Below are positions 1-5,391 of a stretch of 6,149 nt of DNA, piece by piece. Within the stretch, counting starts at the first letter, position 1. The number at the start of each line of letters is the position of its first letter. Both the position numbers and the translations under genes were made by a program. The notes beneath the pieces were generated by a model. That model searched no databases. It worked only from the letters and a program-made list of their open reading frames with translations, and was not told where the DNA came from. Location of the stretch: the NCBI GenBank assembly GCA_030692145.1, contig JAUYCU010000125.1, positions 1 through 6,149 of the forward strand. The letters are read 5' to 3'. The stretch comes from a bacterium. GTDB lineage: Bacteria; Patescibacteriota; Minisyncoccia; RBG-13-40-8-A.

Positions 1-71
1 GACAACAGCTCCGTGTCTTTATAATCGATTTCTTTGATGTTTCTTTTACAAAAATAGCATTCTCTTCTCAT
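1..71 (-). CDS. rpsR: 30S ribosomal protein bS18, N-terminal part (cut by window edge)
   Basis: Only the first 23 codons lie in the window, starting at the ATG at 71-69. The peptide begins MRRECYFCKRNIKEIDYKD and continues TELL. This is the typical bS18 start: a CxxC pair (C5, C8), as in zinc-ribbon versions of the protein, followed by the IDYKD stretch that leads into the rRNA-binding core. bS18 binds the platform of the 30S subunit as a partner of bS6. Its position 39 bases downstream of ssb, with rpsF upstream of that, completes the widespread rpsF-ssb-rpsR order and supports the assignment despite the truncation. No good Shine-Dalgarno sequence precedes the ATG; the upstream bases are an AT-rich heptamer repeat. 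An earlier start is unlikely because the conserved family start coincides with this ATG. Confidence 0.9.
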   Translation of the reverse strand, partial: MRRECYFCKRNIKEIDYKDTELL

Positions 72-82
72 TTGTTTAGAAA

Positions 83-107
83 TTAGGATTTAGGATTTAG
101 AGATTTA
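83..107. repeat. Heptamer tandem repeat in the ssb-rpsR spacer
   Basis: TTAGGAT occurs perfectly at 83-89 and 90-96, followed by a degenerate third unit at 97-103 (TTAGAGA). It fills most of the 39-base spacer between the ssb stop and the rpsR start, where a ribosome binding site for rpsR would normally sit. On the mRNA strand it reads as repeated TAAATCC. No function is evident; slippage in an AT-rich spacer is the simplest origin. Confidence 0.6.
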
Positions 108-110
108 AGA

Positions 111-575
111 CTAAAACGGTATGTCTTCCGTTTTCACCTCATCTCCGCTTGGTTCATCGTCAACTTGAATTTCCGCAACTTCCTCTTGGACCGGTTCGTC
201 CGAACCCGCTTCTTTTTTAGTCGTTCCTTTTTGTCCCGATTGTCCTGATCTTGGTCCCATTTGCATTTTTTCGACAACTACCTCGGTTCTGTATTTTGTT
301 CCTCCGCTTTGGTCCTGCCAGCTTCTGGTTTGAATCCTCCCCTCGATTAGCACCAAGCTACCCTTGGTCAGATATTGATTGCAGATATCGGCCAATTTTC
401 CGAAAGCCACAATATTGTGGAATTCCACTTGTTCCTGTTTTTCATGGTTGTCCGGATTTACCCAAACTCTATTGGTTGCCAGTCCAAAATTAGAAATAGC
501 TTGTCCGCTGGGAAGGGTTCTCGATTCGGGATCCCTGGTCAGTCTTCCGATTAAAAACGCTTTATTTAAATTCAT
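111..575 (-). CDS. ssb: Single-stranded DNA-binding protein
   Basis: SSB coats single-stranded DNA in replication, repair and recombination, usually as a homotetramer, and recruits partner proteins through its C-terminal tip. The 154-residue product starts MNLNKAFLIGRLTRDPESRT, the standard opening of the OB-fold. The fold runs to about residue 107 and includes W38, the VEFHNIVAFGKLADIC stretch and the conserved KGSLVLIEGRIQTRSW segment. Residues 108-149 are a Gly/Gln/Lys-rich then acidic tail expected to be disordered. The protein ends EDIPF, matching the conserved acidic DDIPF-type tip. Length and architecture are normal. It lies between rpsF (121-base spacer) and rpsR (39 bases), so it is probably co-transcribed from the rpsF promoter. 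The ATG is chosen because it gives the family start. There is no clear Shine-Dalgarno motif; GCGAGCC lies just upstream and may be structured. Confidence 0.97.
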   Translation of the reverse strand: MNLNKAFLIGRLTRDPESRTLPSGQAISNFGLATNRVWVNPDNHEKQEQVEFHNIVAFGKLADICNQYLTKGSLVLIEGRIQTRSWQDQSGGTKYRTEVVVEKMQMGPRSGQSGQKGTTKKEAGSDEPVQEEVAEIQVDDEPSGDEVKTEDIPF

Positions 576-578
576 TTT

Positions 579-597
579 GGCTCGCTTATCGCTCGCG
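579..597 (-). promoter_or_regulatory. GC-rich segment before the ssb start, able to pair with upstream repeats
   Basis: The ssb mRNA carries CGCGAGCGATAAGCGAGCC, ending three bases before the ATG. Its parts GCGAGCGAT and AAGCGAGC are each complementary, with a single bulged U, to GATCGCTTCGC and GCTTCGCTT in the two repeat copies upstream. This would place the translation initiation region of ssb in a hairpin. The complementarity is read from the sequence; a regulatory role is an inference. Confidence 0.35.
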
Positions 598-600
598 TCA

Positions 601-627
601 GAAATGTTTGATGCCTGAAATGTTTGA
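601..627. repeat. Two 11-base direct repeats in the rpsF-ssb spacer
   Basis: GAAATGTTTGA occurs at 601-611 and again at 617-627, a period of 16 bases. It lies between the ssb start region and the 25-bp tandem repeat. Together these repeats account for most of the 121-base spacer. Confidence 0.7.
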
Positions 628-641
628 AGTGTTTACGATTC

Positions 642-691
642 AAACAAGCGAAGCGATCAAACAATTAAACAAGCGAAGCGATCAAGCAATT
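642..691. repeat. 25-bp tandem repeat, two copies, in the rpsF-ssb spacer
   Basis: Unit one spans 642-666 and unit two 667-691. They differ at one base (A661 versus G686). Each contains AAACAAGCGAAGCGATCAA; on the mRNA strand this is GATCGCTTCGCTTG. The array starts five bases downstream of the rpsF stop codon and lies within the presumed rpsF-ssb transcript. The core is complementary to the GC-rich segment next to the ssb start. Confidence 0.9.
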
Positions 692-696
692 AAATA

Positions 697-1146
697 TTAT
701 ATTTCTCCTATTATTTCGTCCAATTTTTTGTCGATTTCTTCCAGGGTTTCTCCCGAAACTATTTTCTGTTCGGGTTCTTCTTTTTTGACAATCGGCCTTT
801 TTGGTTTTAATGATTTTTTGATTGTTCTGGTTCTTTCCGGCCCTTCTTTCGCGATCTCCAATTGATTAACCAAATGTCTTAAAATTTGTTTATTGGCTTT
901 TAGTTCTTTGGAAAATTCGATTAATTTTTCCGGAAAAATTAAAATTTGACTGGTTAAAAATATTCCCTGCTTTTCCTTGTTTATTGGATATGCCAAGGAT
1001 TTTTTACTTGATTCCTTAAAGTTTATTGTTCCCTCAAGCTTAATTATTGCTTCGGATATTTCGTCTTTGGTCTTGTCCAAATCAACCCCCTCTAGTTTTG
1101 GGGATAAAATGCACAAAAGTTCGTATCCTTTCATTGTCTCTTCCAT
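697..1146 (-). CDS. rpsF: 30S ribosomal protein bS6 with charged C-terminal extension
   Basis: bS6 binds the central domain of 16S rRNA together with bS18. The family core is recognisable at residues 5-96: MKGYELLCILSPKL forms strand one, KKSLAYPINKEKQGIFL is the conserved LAYPI segment, and LKANKQILRHLV is the last conserved helix and strand. bS6 is usually about 95-110 residues; this protein has 149. The extra tail from about residue 100 is rich in Lys, Arg and Glu and ends in a likely amphipathic helix (TLEEIDKKLDEIIGEI). The ATG at 1146 is preceded by AAGGA four bases away. A second in-frame ATG (M5, GGAAGAG upstream) would match the usual family N-terminus, so the start could be four codons later. 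It is first in the rpsF-ssb-rpsR operon, with a promoter directly upstream. Confidence 0.95.
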   Translation of the reverse strand: MEETMKGYELLCILSPKLEGVDLDKTKDEISEAIIKLEGTINFKESSKKSLAYPINKEKQGIFLTSQILIFPEKLIEFSKELKANKQILRHLVNQLEIAKEGPERTRTIKKSLKPKRPIVKKEEPEQKIVSGETLEEIDKKLDEIIGEI

Positions 1147-1170
1147 AATTTCCTTATATTAGCAAAATAT

Positions 1171-1200
1171 ATTATACTTGGCAAGAGTCGAGAATTTTAA
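1171..1200 (-). promoter_or_regulatory. Promoter of the rpsF-ssb-rpsR operon
   Basis: On the minus strand a perfect -10 box TATAAT (1176-1171) follows TTAAAA (1200-1195, four of six matches to TTGACA) with an 18-base spacer. Transcription would start near 1164. That leaves a leader of about 18 bases containing the AAGGA ribosome binding site (1155-1151) of rpsF. Confidence 0.65.
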
Positions 1201-1230
1201 GCGAGAATTACTCGCTAAATAAAAAAATTC
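1192..1230. promoter_or_regulatory. Palindrome overlapping the -35 region of the rpsF promoter
   Basis: AGCGAG (1200-1205) and CTCGCT (1211-1216) form a perfect 6-bp inverted repeat around AATTA. They are enclosed by a second inverted pair, GAATTTT (1192-1198) and AAAATTC (1224-1230). The inner arm touches the proposed -35 box, where a repressor operator would sit. No run of T follows on either strand, so it does not look like a terminator. An operator role is inferred from position only. Confidence 0.4.
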
Positions 1231-1278
1231 TTCATAGCTCCACTCTTCAGAGGATTTATTTATGTTTTCTGGAAATCA

Positions 1279-1434
1279 TTACGCAGCCAAGCCTGTTCTG
1301 GACAAAACAAAATCGTTAAACCATATTGGCTTGGCGAGTAATAGCAGCGCCAGAAGCAAAACAAGATAAAACCAATATTCGGCGACTGCGTGGTTGGAAG
1401 GAAATATAAATAAATTCCGCTTTTCTGCCAGCAA
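1279..1434 (-). CDS. Doubtful small single-pass membrane protein ORF
   Basis: This 51-codon frame starts at TTG, 17 bases after the ychF stop. It contains a strongly hydrophobic stretch at about residues 20-34 (YWFYLVLLLALLLLA) followed by KPIWFND, which reads like one transmembrane segment. I do not recognise it. Against it: no ATG in frame, no Shine-Dalgarno sequence, and no known family. It is the best coding candidate in the roughly 300-base gap between rpsF and ychF. It could also be a decayed fragment of a longer membrane protein or a chance frame. An overlapping minus-strand ATG frame (from 1444, 42 codons) and a plus-strand frame (1262-1369) look less protein-like. Confidence 0.25.
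   Translation of the reverse strand: MLAEKRNLFIFPSNHAVAEYWFYLVLLLALLLLAKPIWFNDFVLSRTGLAA
1286..1335. repeat. 8-bp inverted repeat with 34-base loop
   Basis: GCCAAGCC (1286-1293) and GGCTTGGC (1328-1335) are exact inverted copies. They could form a stem in RNA from either strand, but no T run follows, so it is not a typical intrinsic terminator. It lies inside the doubtful small ORF. Confidence 0.5.
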
Positions 1435-1451
1435 ATATAAACATCTGGTTT

Positions 1452-2504
1452 TTATATTTTAAACTCCAAAATGTCCCCATCTTTTACGATATAGGTTTTT
1501 CCTTCGGTTCTGATATGTCCCTTGGCTTTTGCGTTGTGCCATGAGCCGTATTCGGTCAAATCTTTATAATTTATCACTTCCGTCCTGATGAATTTTTGTT
1601 CAAAATCAGTATGTACGATTCCGCCGGCTCTCGGAGCAAGCGTTCCTTGTTTGGCTGTCCAGGCTCGAGCCTCTTCTCCGCCTTTTATCGTATAAAAAGT
1701 AATCAAATCAAGTATTCTATAACAAGTTTTTATCAGTACATCGATACGCGGACTCAGTTTCAATTCTTTTAATTCTTCGGGGCTTAATTCAGATAATTCC
1801 AGTTCCAGTTTTAAATCAAGAGGAATTGTATTTTCCGGTAATACTTTAATCAGTTCCAGTTCTTTATCTGTGCCGCGGCTATTAACCACGTAAATAATCG
1901 GCTTTATGGTCAAAAAATTAAGGTGTTTAACTGCTTCTATTTCTCCGTGGTCCAGATTAATCTGCGAAATCAATTTGCCTTCATTAAGAGATTTCTTGAT
2001 TTTTAAAATTATTTCCAGTTCTTTTTGCGCGTCCTTGTTTGTGGCGTCTCGTGCTTCTTTTCCCAGTTTTTCCAAATGCTTTTCCAGCGTTTCCAAATCT
2101 TTCATTATCAGTTCTGTGTTGACGATGCCGATATCTCTTTCTACGTCCAGACTGTCTTCCACGTGCTTGATATCCGCTGCTTCGAAAGAGCGGACAACGT
2201 GGGCAATAGCGTTAACTTCGCGAATATGCGCCAAAAATTGGTTTCCCAGACCTTCTCCTTTGTGTGCGCCTTTAACCAGGCCGGCAATATCCACAAATTC
2301 GATGATTGTCGGCGTTACTTTTTGCGGTTTGACAATTTCCACGATTTTATCGAGTCTTTCGTCAGGAACCTGCACAACTCCGACATTCGGGTCAATGGTA
2401 CAAAAAGGATAATTGGAAATATCAACCTCCTGTTCTGTCAGGGCCTTAAAAAGCGTTGATTTTCCCACATTGGGAAGCCCAATTATGCCGATTGAAAAAC
2501 TCAT
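1452..2504 (-). CDS. ychF: Ribosome-associated ATPase/GTPase YchF (Obg family, OLA1-type)
   Basis: YchF is a universally conserved P-loop NTPase of the Obg branch that binds ribosomes and, in characterised members, prefers ATP to GTP. The 350-residue product (E. coli protein 363) shows the P-loop GLPNVGKST at 9-17, the YPFCTI switch I region near residues 32-37 and DIAGL of G3 at 72-76, followed by the family-typical GEGLGNQFLAHIREV. A helical middle domain spans about 130-200. At the G4 position stands YVVNSRG (residues 205-211) where classical GTPases have NKxD, as expected for YchF nucleotide preference. The C-terminal TGS domain (about 265-350) contains RAWT, the HTDFEQKFIRTEV stretch and the final YIVKDGDILEFKI. 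It diverges from the mutase gene across 36 bases. The ATG at 2504 lies six bases after a -10 box, so the mRNA is probably leaderless. Confidence 0.97.
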   Translation of the reverse strand: MSFSIGIIGLPNVGKSTLFKALTEQEVDISNYPFCTIDPNVGVVQVPDERLDKIVEIVKPQKVTPTIIEFVDIAGLVKGAHKGEGLGNQFLAHIREVNAIAHVVRSFEAADIKHVEDSLDVERDIGIVNTELIMKDLETLEKHLEKLGKEARDATNKDAQKELEIILKIKKSLNEGKLISQINLDHGEIEAVKHLNFLTIKPIIYVVNSRGTDKELELIKVLPENTIPLDLKLELELSELSPEELKELKLSPRIDVLIKTCYRILDLITFYTIKGGEEARAWTAKQGTLAPRAGGIVHTDFEQKFIRTEVINYKDLTEYGSWHNAKAKGHIRTEGKTYIVKDGDILEFKI

Positions 2505-2510
2505 ATTTTA

Positions 2511-2519
2511 ATTATATCA
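2511..2519 (-). promoter_or_regulatory. Extended -10 promoter of ychF
   Basis: The minus strand reads TGATATAAT, a perfect TGnTATAAT extended -10 element. Its last base is six bases before the ychF ATG, so transcription would begin at or next to the start codon. No good -35 hexamer stands upstream, which an extended -10 can tolerate. Confidence 0.7.
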
Positions 2520-2524
2520 TATTG

Positions 2525-2533
2525 TGCTATAAT
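2525..2533 (+). promoter_or_regulatory. Extended -10 promoter of the mutase gene
   Basis: The plus strand reads TGCTATAAT (TGnTATAAT) and is followed by seven bases and then the mutase ATG at 2541. Transcription would again start at or within a base of the start codon. It lies back to back with the ychF promoter, separated by five bases. The two elements form an imperfect palindrome (eight of nine positions), so one polymerase footprint would cover both. Confidence 0.7.
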
Positions 2534-2540
2534 AATAGCT

Positions 2541-3890
2541 ATGGATGCTTTGGACAAAATTTTTAAGGCCTACGACATTCGAGGTATTTATCCGACAGAA
2601 ATAAACGAAGATATTGCTCATAAAATCGGTAGGGGAACGGCGAAATTTCTCAAAGCCGAGAAAATTGTTATTGGCAGAGATAACCGTCTTTCTTCGGATA
2701 GTTTATTCAAGGCGCTTTGTGACGGAATTCAGGACGAGGGAGTGGATATTTTGGATATCGGCATTACCACAACGCCGATTTTTTATTTGGTTGTCGCCAA
2801 ATACGGATACGGTGGCGGAGTAATGATTTCCGCTTCACATAATCCAAAAGAATACAACGGTTTTAAAATCGTAAAATCGGGCTCGATGCCCGTTGGCGAA
2901 GAATCCGGGCTTCTGGAAATCAAAAAAATAATCAAGAAGCTTAAATCAATCTCCCTGAAGAATAAAATCAAGCGCGGAAAATTGGAGCAAAGAGATGTTA
3001 TTGAGCATTATTTGAAAAACATCTTGAGATTTGTCGATATCGAATCAATTAAACCGTTAAAAGTGGTTGTTGATACGGCGAACGGAGCTGCCGGCTTGGT
3101 TGTAAAGGAGCTGGACAAGAGATTGCCGATTACTATGATTCATTTGTTTCCTGAATTGGACGGCCGTTTTCCCAATCATCAGCCCAATCCGATGCATCCT
3201 GCGGCAACAGCCGTGCTTCAAGAAAAAGTTCTGAAGCAGAAAGCGGATTTCGGCATTGCTTTTGATGGAGACGGAGACAGAATTCTTTTTATTGACGAAA
3301 AAGGCAAGAGAATAAATCCGAATTATATCGCTGCCTTGATTGTCAATCGGTTTTTCAAAAGAGCCGGAGGCAGGATTTCTTTCGATACTCCCACCAGTTG
3401 GGTGTTGCGGGAAGAAATCAAAAAAACCGGAAATATTCCGATTTGTACGAAGGTTGGTCACGTTTATCTCAAAGAAAGAATCTTGCGCCAGAAAGCGATT
3501 TTCGGCGCCGAATCTTCAGGACATTATTATTTGCTTGAAGACTATTCCGTAGAATCTCCGTTTTTTGTGTTTTTCAAGATATTAGAGCTAATTTCAAAAG
3601 AAGGAAAGTCACTATCCGTAATGATTAAGCCGTTTCAAAGATATTTTATTAATGGCGCAGTATTTAAGGCGGACAATGCGGAGAAAAAAATTAAAAAAGT
3701 GGAGAAATTTTACAAATACGCTCCGCGCTTATCGCTATATGATGGATTGAGCGTGGATTATCCCAATTGGCATTTTGTTTTAAGAATATCACATACCGAA
3801 CCGATTATGCGCTTGGTTGTTGAAGCGAAAACGCAAAAACTTCTGGACGCCAAAATGAAACAAATCAAATCAATCTTGGAGAAAAAATAG
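2541..3890 (+). CDS. manB: Phosphomannomutase/phosphoglucomutase (alpha-D-phosphohexomutase family)
   Basis: The enzyme interconverts hexose 1- and 6-phosphates through a phosphoserine and a 1,6-bisphosphate intermediate in the cytoplasm. This supplies mannose-1-P or glucose-1-P for nucleotide sugars. All four family loops are present in the 449-residue product (usual length 450-465). They are the phosphoserine loop MISASHNPKEYNG with S99, the magnesium loop DGDGDR at 242-247, the sugar-recognition loop GAESSGH at 322-328, and the phosphate-binding loop RISHTEP with R424 at 415-424. The start FKAYDIRG is also typical. AlgC/ManB-type is the best fit; glucose versus mannose preference cannot be read from sequence, so the symbol is provisional. 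There is no Shine-Dalgarno sequence and the -10 box is seven bases from the ATG, so translation is probably leaderless. A strong terminator follows the stop. Confidence 0.95.
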   Translation: MDALDKIFKAYDIRGIYPTEINEDIAHKIGRGTAKFLKAEKIVIGRDNRLSSDSLFKALCDGIQDEGVDILDIGITTTPIFYLVVAKYGYGGGVMISASHNPKEYNGFKIVKSGSMPVGEESGLLEIKKIIKKLKSISLKNKIKRGKLEQRDVIEHYLKNILRFVDIESIKPLKVVVDTANGAAGLVVKELDKRLPITMIHLFPELDGRFPNHQPNPMHPAATAVLQEKVLKQKADFGIAFDGDGDRILFIDEKGKRINPNYIAALIVNRFFKRAGGRISFDTPTSWVLREEIKKTGNIPICTKVGHVYLKERILRQKAIFGAESSGHYYLLEDYSVESPFFVFFKILELISKEGKSLSVMIKPFQRYFINGAVFKADNAEKKIKKVEKFYKYAPRLSLYDGLSVDYPNWHFVLRISHTEPIMRLVVEAKTQKLLDAKMKQIKSILEKK

Positions 3891-3905
3891 ATTTCGAAGA
3901 TTTTT

Positions 3906-3930
3906 AAAACCCCGCAGCTGCGGGGTTTTT
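3906..3930. terminator. Bidirectional intrinsic terminator between convergent genes
   Basis: AAAACCCCGC (3906-3915) pairs perfectly with GCGGGGTTTT (3920-3929) around an AGCT loop. A T run follows on the plus strand (3926-3930) and four T's follow on the minus strand. It stands 15 bases after the mutase stop codon and about 75 bases beyond the trpS stop, so it probably ends transcription from both sides. Confidence 0.9.
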
Positions 3931-3961
3931 ATTTACGTAAATTTTTATAATCCCATCTTCT

Positions 3962-3999
3962 TTTTTCCGCCCGAGGCGGACCAGCCTTGGGCTTGTTCG
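3962..3999. repeat. Short palindromic element between the mutase gene and trpS
   Basis: Two mutually exclusive stems are visible: CCGCC-CGA-GGCGG (3967-3979) and GCCCGAGGC/GCCTTGGGC (3969-3977 with 3984-3992, one G-U pair, loop GGACCA). The sequence GGCGGACCA followed later by TTCG matches the plan of the elements at 5762 and 5801. T's precede the hairpin rather than follow it, so on the plus strand it is not a terminator. Confidence 0.55.
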
Positions 4000-4004
4000 T
4001 TATA

Positions 4005-4979
4005 TTATAGTAAACCCATTTTTATTTTTACTTCTTTTATATTCTGTTCTGCGATTTTTTGCGCTCTTTTCGCGCCGTCAGCTAAAATCTTTTCGACTTT
4101 TTTGGGATTTTTTTCCAGTTCTTTTCTTTTTTCCTGAAAATCCGCCAACCCCTTGATAATTACTTCGGATAAATCATTTTTGAATTCCGCATAGCCCTTG
4201 TTGTGATATTTCTTTTCCAATTCCGCGATTGTTTTTCCGGAGAATAAATGATGAATAGTGAGAAAGTTGGAAATTGCTGGTTTGTTTTTTTCGTCAAATT
4301 TTACTTCTCGTCCAGAGTCGGTGACTGCGGTTTTTATTTTCTCGCGGATTGTTTCAGGCGAATCGGTTAAAGCGATGCCTTCGCCGCCTGTTTTACTCAT
4401 TTTTTTAGTTGGGTCGGTTAACGACATTATTCTTGCTCCCATCCCTTCGTTAACAACCCCTTTTACTGGCGGGAAGGTTTTGCCAAACATTTGATTGAAG
4501 CGTCGGGCTAAATCATTAGTAATTTCAATATGAGGCATTTGGTCGTCACCCACTGGAACAAGCGTAGCCTTATAGAGAAGAATATCTGCTGCCATTAAAA
4601 CTGGGTAAGCGAGGATTCCTAAATTTCTGTGCTTTGGGTGTAATTCAAGTTTTTCTTTGTAGGTGGGTATACGTTCAAGCCATGATACTGGGGTTATGGC
4701 CTCTAGAATCCAAGCCAATTCCGTGTGTTCTGGTATTTGAGACTGGACTATGATTATTGATTTTTTCGGATCAACGCCGGCTGCTAAATAATCTAAGACA
4801 AGATTTTTTACGGCTTCGTGAATGCGCTTAGGATTAAATGGAGTAGTAATTGCGTGATAATCGACCGCACTGAAAATACATTGGTGTTTTTTTTGTAATT
4901 CCACCCAATTTTTCAAAGCTCCTAAATAATTACCAATATGTAATTGTCCACTGGGACGCATCCCGCTAAATAATTTCAT
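4005..4979 (-). CDS. trpS: Tryptophan--tRNA ligase
   Basis: TrpRS is a class I synthetase, normally a homodimer, that charges tRNA-Trp using ATP. The 324-residue product (typical 325-335) opens MKLFSGMRPSGQLHIGNYLGA, with the HIGH-type motif HIGN at 14-17. Further family marks are AVDYHAIT (38-45), MAADILLY (129-136) with the aspartate that contacts the tryptophan indole, VPVGDDQ (141-147), and the second signature loop KMSKT (193-197). That loop carries Thr where KMSKS is usual, and otherwise the site is intact. The C-terminal helical region (about 205-324) is Lys/Glu rich. It is the second gene of an operon: the stop of the MetRS-beta-like gene is four bases upstream. AAAGG lies 12 bases before the ATG, a weak and distant Shine-Dalgarno, so translational coupling is plausible. 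Confidence 0.97.
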   Translation of the reverse strand: MKLFSGMRPSGQLHIGNYLGALKNWVELQKKHQCIFSAVDYHAITTPFNPKRIHEAVKNLVLDYLAAGVDPKKSIIIVQSQIPEHTELAWILEAITPVSWLERIPTYKEKLELHPKHRNLGILAYPVLMAADILLYKATLVPVGDDQMPHIEITNDLARRFNQMFGKTFPPVKGVVNEGMGARIMSLTDPTKKMSKTGGEGIALTDSPETIREKIKTAVTDSGREVKFDEKNKPAISNFLTIHHLFSGKTIAELEKKYHNKGYAEFKNDLSEVIIKGLADFQEKRKELEKNPKKVEKILADGAKRAQKIAEQNIKEVKIKMGLL

Positions 4980-4983
4980 AATT

Positions 4984-5325
4984 TTATCTTACCTTTGTGC
5001 CGTTGGGGACTTTTTTGGCGGGTTTTAGGATTACGGCTTTTTCGTCAATAACTGCAGCTAAAATCATTCCCTGGCTTTCAATGCCGCGGATTGTGCGCGG
5101 TTCGAGATTAGTTAAAATCACAAGTTGTTTGCCGATAAGTGATTGCGGTTTATAGTCTTTGGCGATTCCCGCAACAATTGTACGTTGTCCTAGTCCCGCT
5201 GTGGCGGGGTCCGCGCCCAAATCAACTTTCAATTTTAAAAGTTTGTCAGCTTCTTCGACTTTTTCCGCCTCGAGGATTGTTCCGATGCGGATATCCAGTT
5301 TTTGAAAATCGTCAAAATTTATCAT
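4984..5325 (-). CDS. Stand-alone tRNA-binding protein, methionine--tRNA ligase beta-subunit type
   Basis: This 113-residue protein is a single EMAP/Myf-type OB-fold, as found at the C-terminus of many MetRS enzymes or as a separate beta subunit or CsaA-like protein. It is expected to bind tRNA non-specifically and dimerise. Diagnostic stretches are DDFQKLDIRIGTILEAE (5-21), HPDADKLL-like EEADKLLKLKVDLG (24-37), IVAGIAKDYKP (50-60), LTNLEPRTIRGIESQGMILAA (71-91) and the final PNGTKVR. Resemblance to MetRS tails is closer than to CsaA, but no MetRS catalytic domain is present here. Residues 38-46 (ADPATAGLG) look like extra sequence where relatives have a short turn. They are encoded by a GC-rich palindrome. 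It is first in an operon with trpS. The -10 box is six bases before the ATG, so the mRNA may be leaderless. Confidence 0.9.
   Translation of the reverse strand: MINFDDFQKLDIRIGTILEAEKVEEADKLLKLKVDLGADPATAGLGQRTIVAGIAKDYKPQSLIGKQLVILTNLEPRTIRGIESQGMILAAVIDEKAVILKPAKKVPNGTKVR
5193..5210. repeat. Palindromic element inside the MetRS-beta-like coding region
   Basis: CCCGC (5195-5199) and GCGGG (5204-5208) form a hairpin around TGTG, extended by two G-T wobbles. On the plus strand GTCCCGCTGTGGCGGGG and TCCG resemble the spacer element at 5594 (GTCCCGCCGCGGCCGGGA, then TCCG). In the gene it encodes Pro40-Gly44 within the apparent insertion. Confidence 0.55.
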
Positions 5326-5331
5326 GATTTA

Positions 5332-5359
5332 AGTATACAATATATTTTAAGGATGATAA
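5332..5359 (-). promoter_or_regulatory. Likely promoter of the MetRS-beta-like/trpS operon
   Basis: On the minus strand TATACT (5337-5332) is a good -10 box ending six bases before the ATG at 5325. TTATCA (5359-5354, four of six to TTGACA) stands 16 bases upstream. The predicted transcript begins at the start codon, as for ychF and the mutase gene. Confidence 0.5.
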
Positions 5360-5391
5360 ATCCCTACGCCAATTTTAATGAATTAATGGGG

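Noticed and set aside
642..691. Tandem repeats as a CRISPR array
   Set aside because: There are only two 25-bp units joined directly with no spacers, and no cas genes nearby.
1262..1369. Plus-strand 35-codon ORF with AGAGGA seven bases before its ATG
   Set aside because: The start signal is good, but the peptide has no recognisable features and lies antisense to the more protein-like membrane frame.
1906..2459. Two plus-strand ORFs of 168 and 144 codons
   Set aside because: Both are antisense to ychF, whose protein is conserved along its whole length; their Ser/Phe-rich products are typical shadows.
3057..3461. Minus-strand 134-codon ORF
   Set aside because: It is antisense to the catalytic region of the mutase, which carries all the family motifs.
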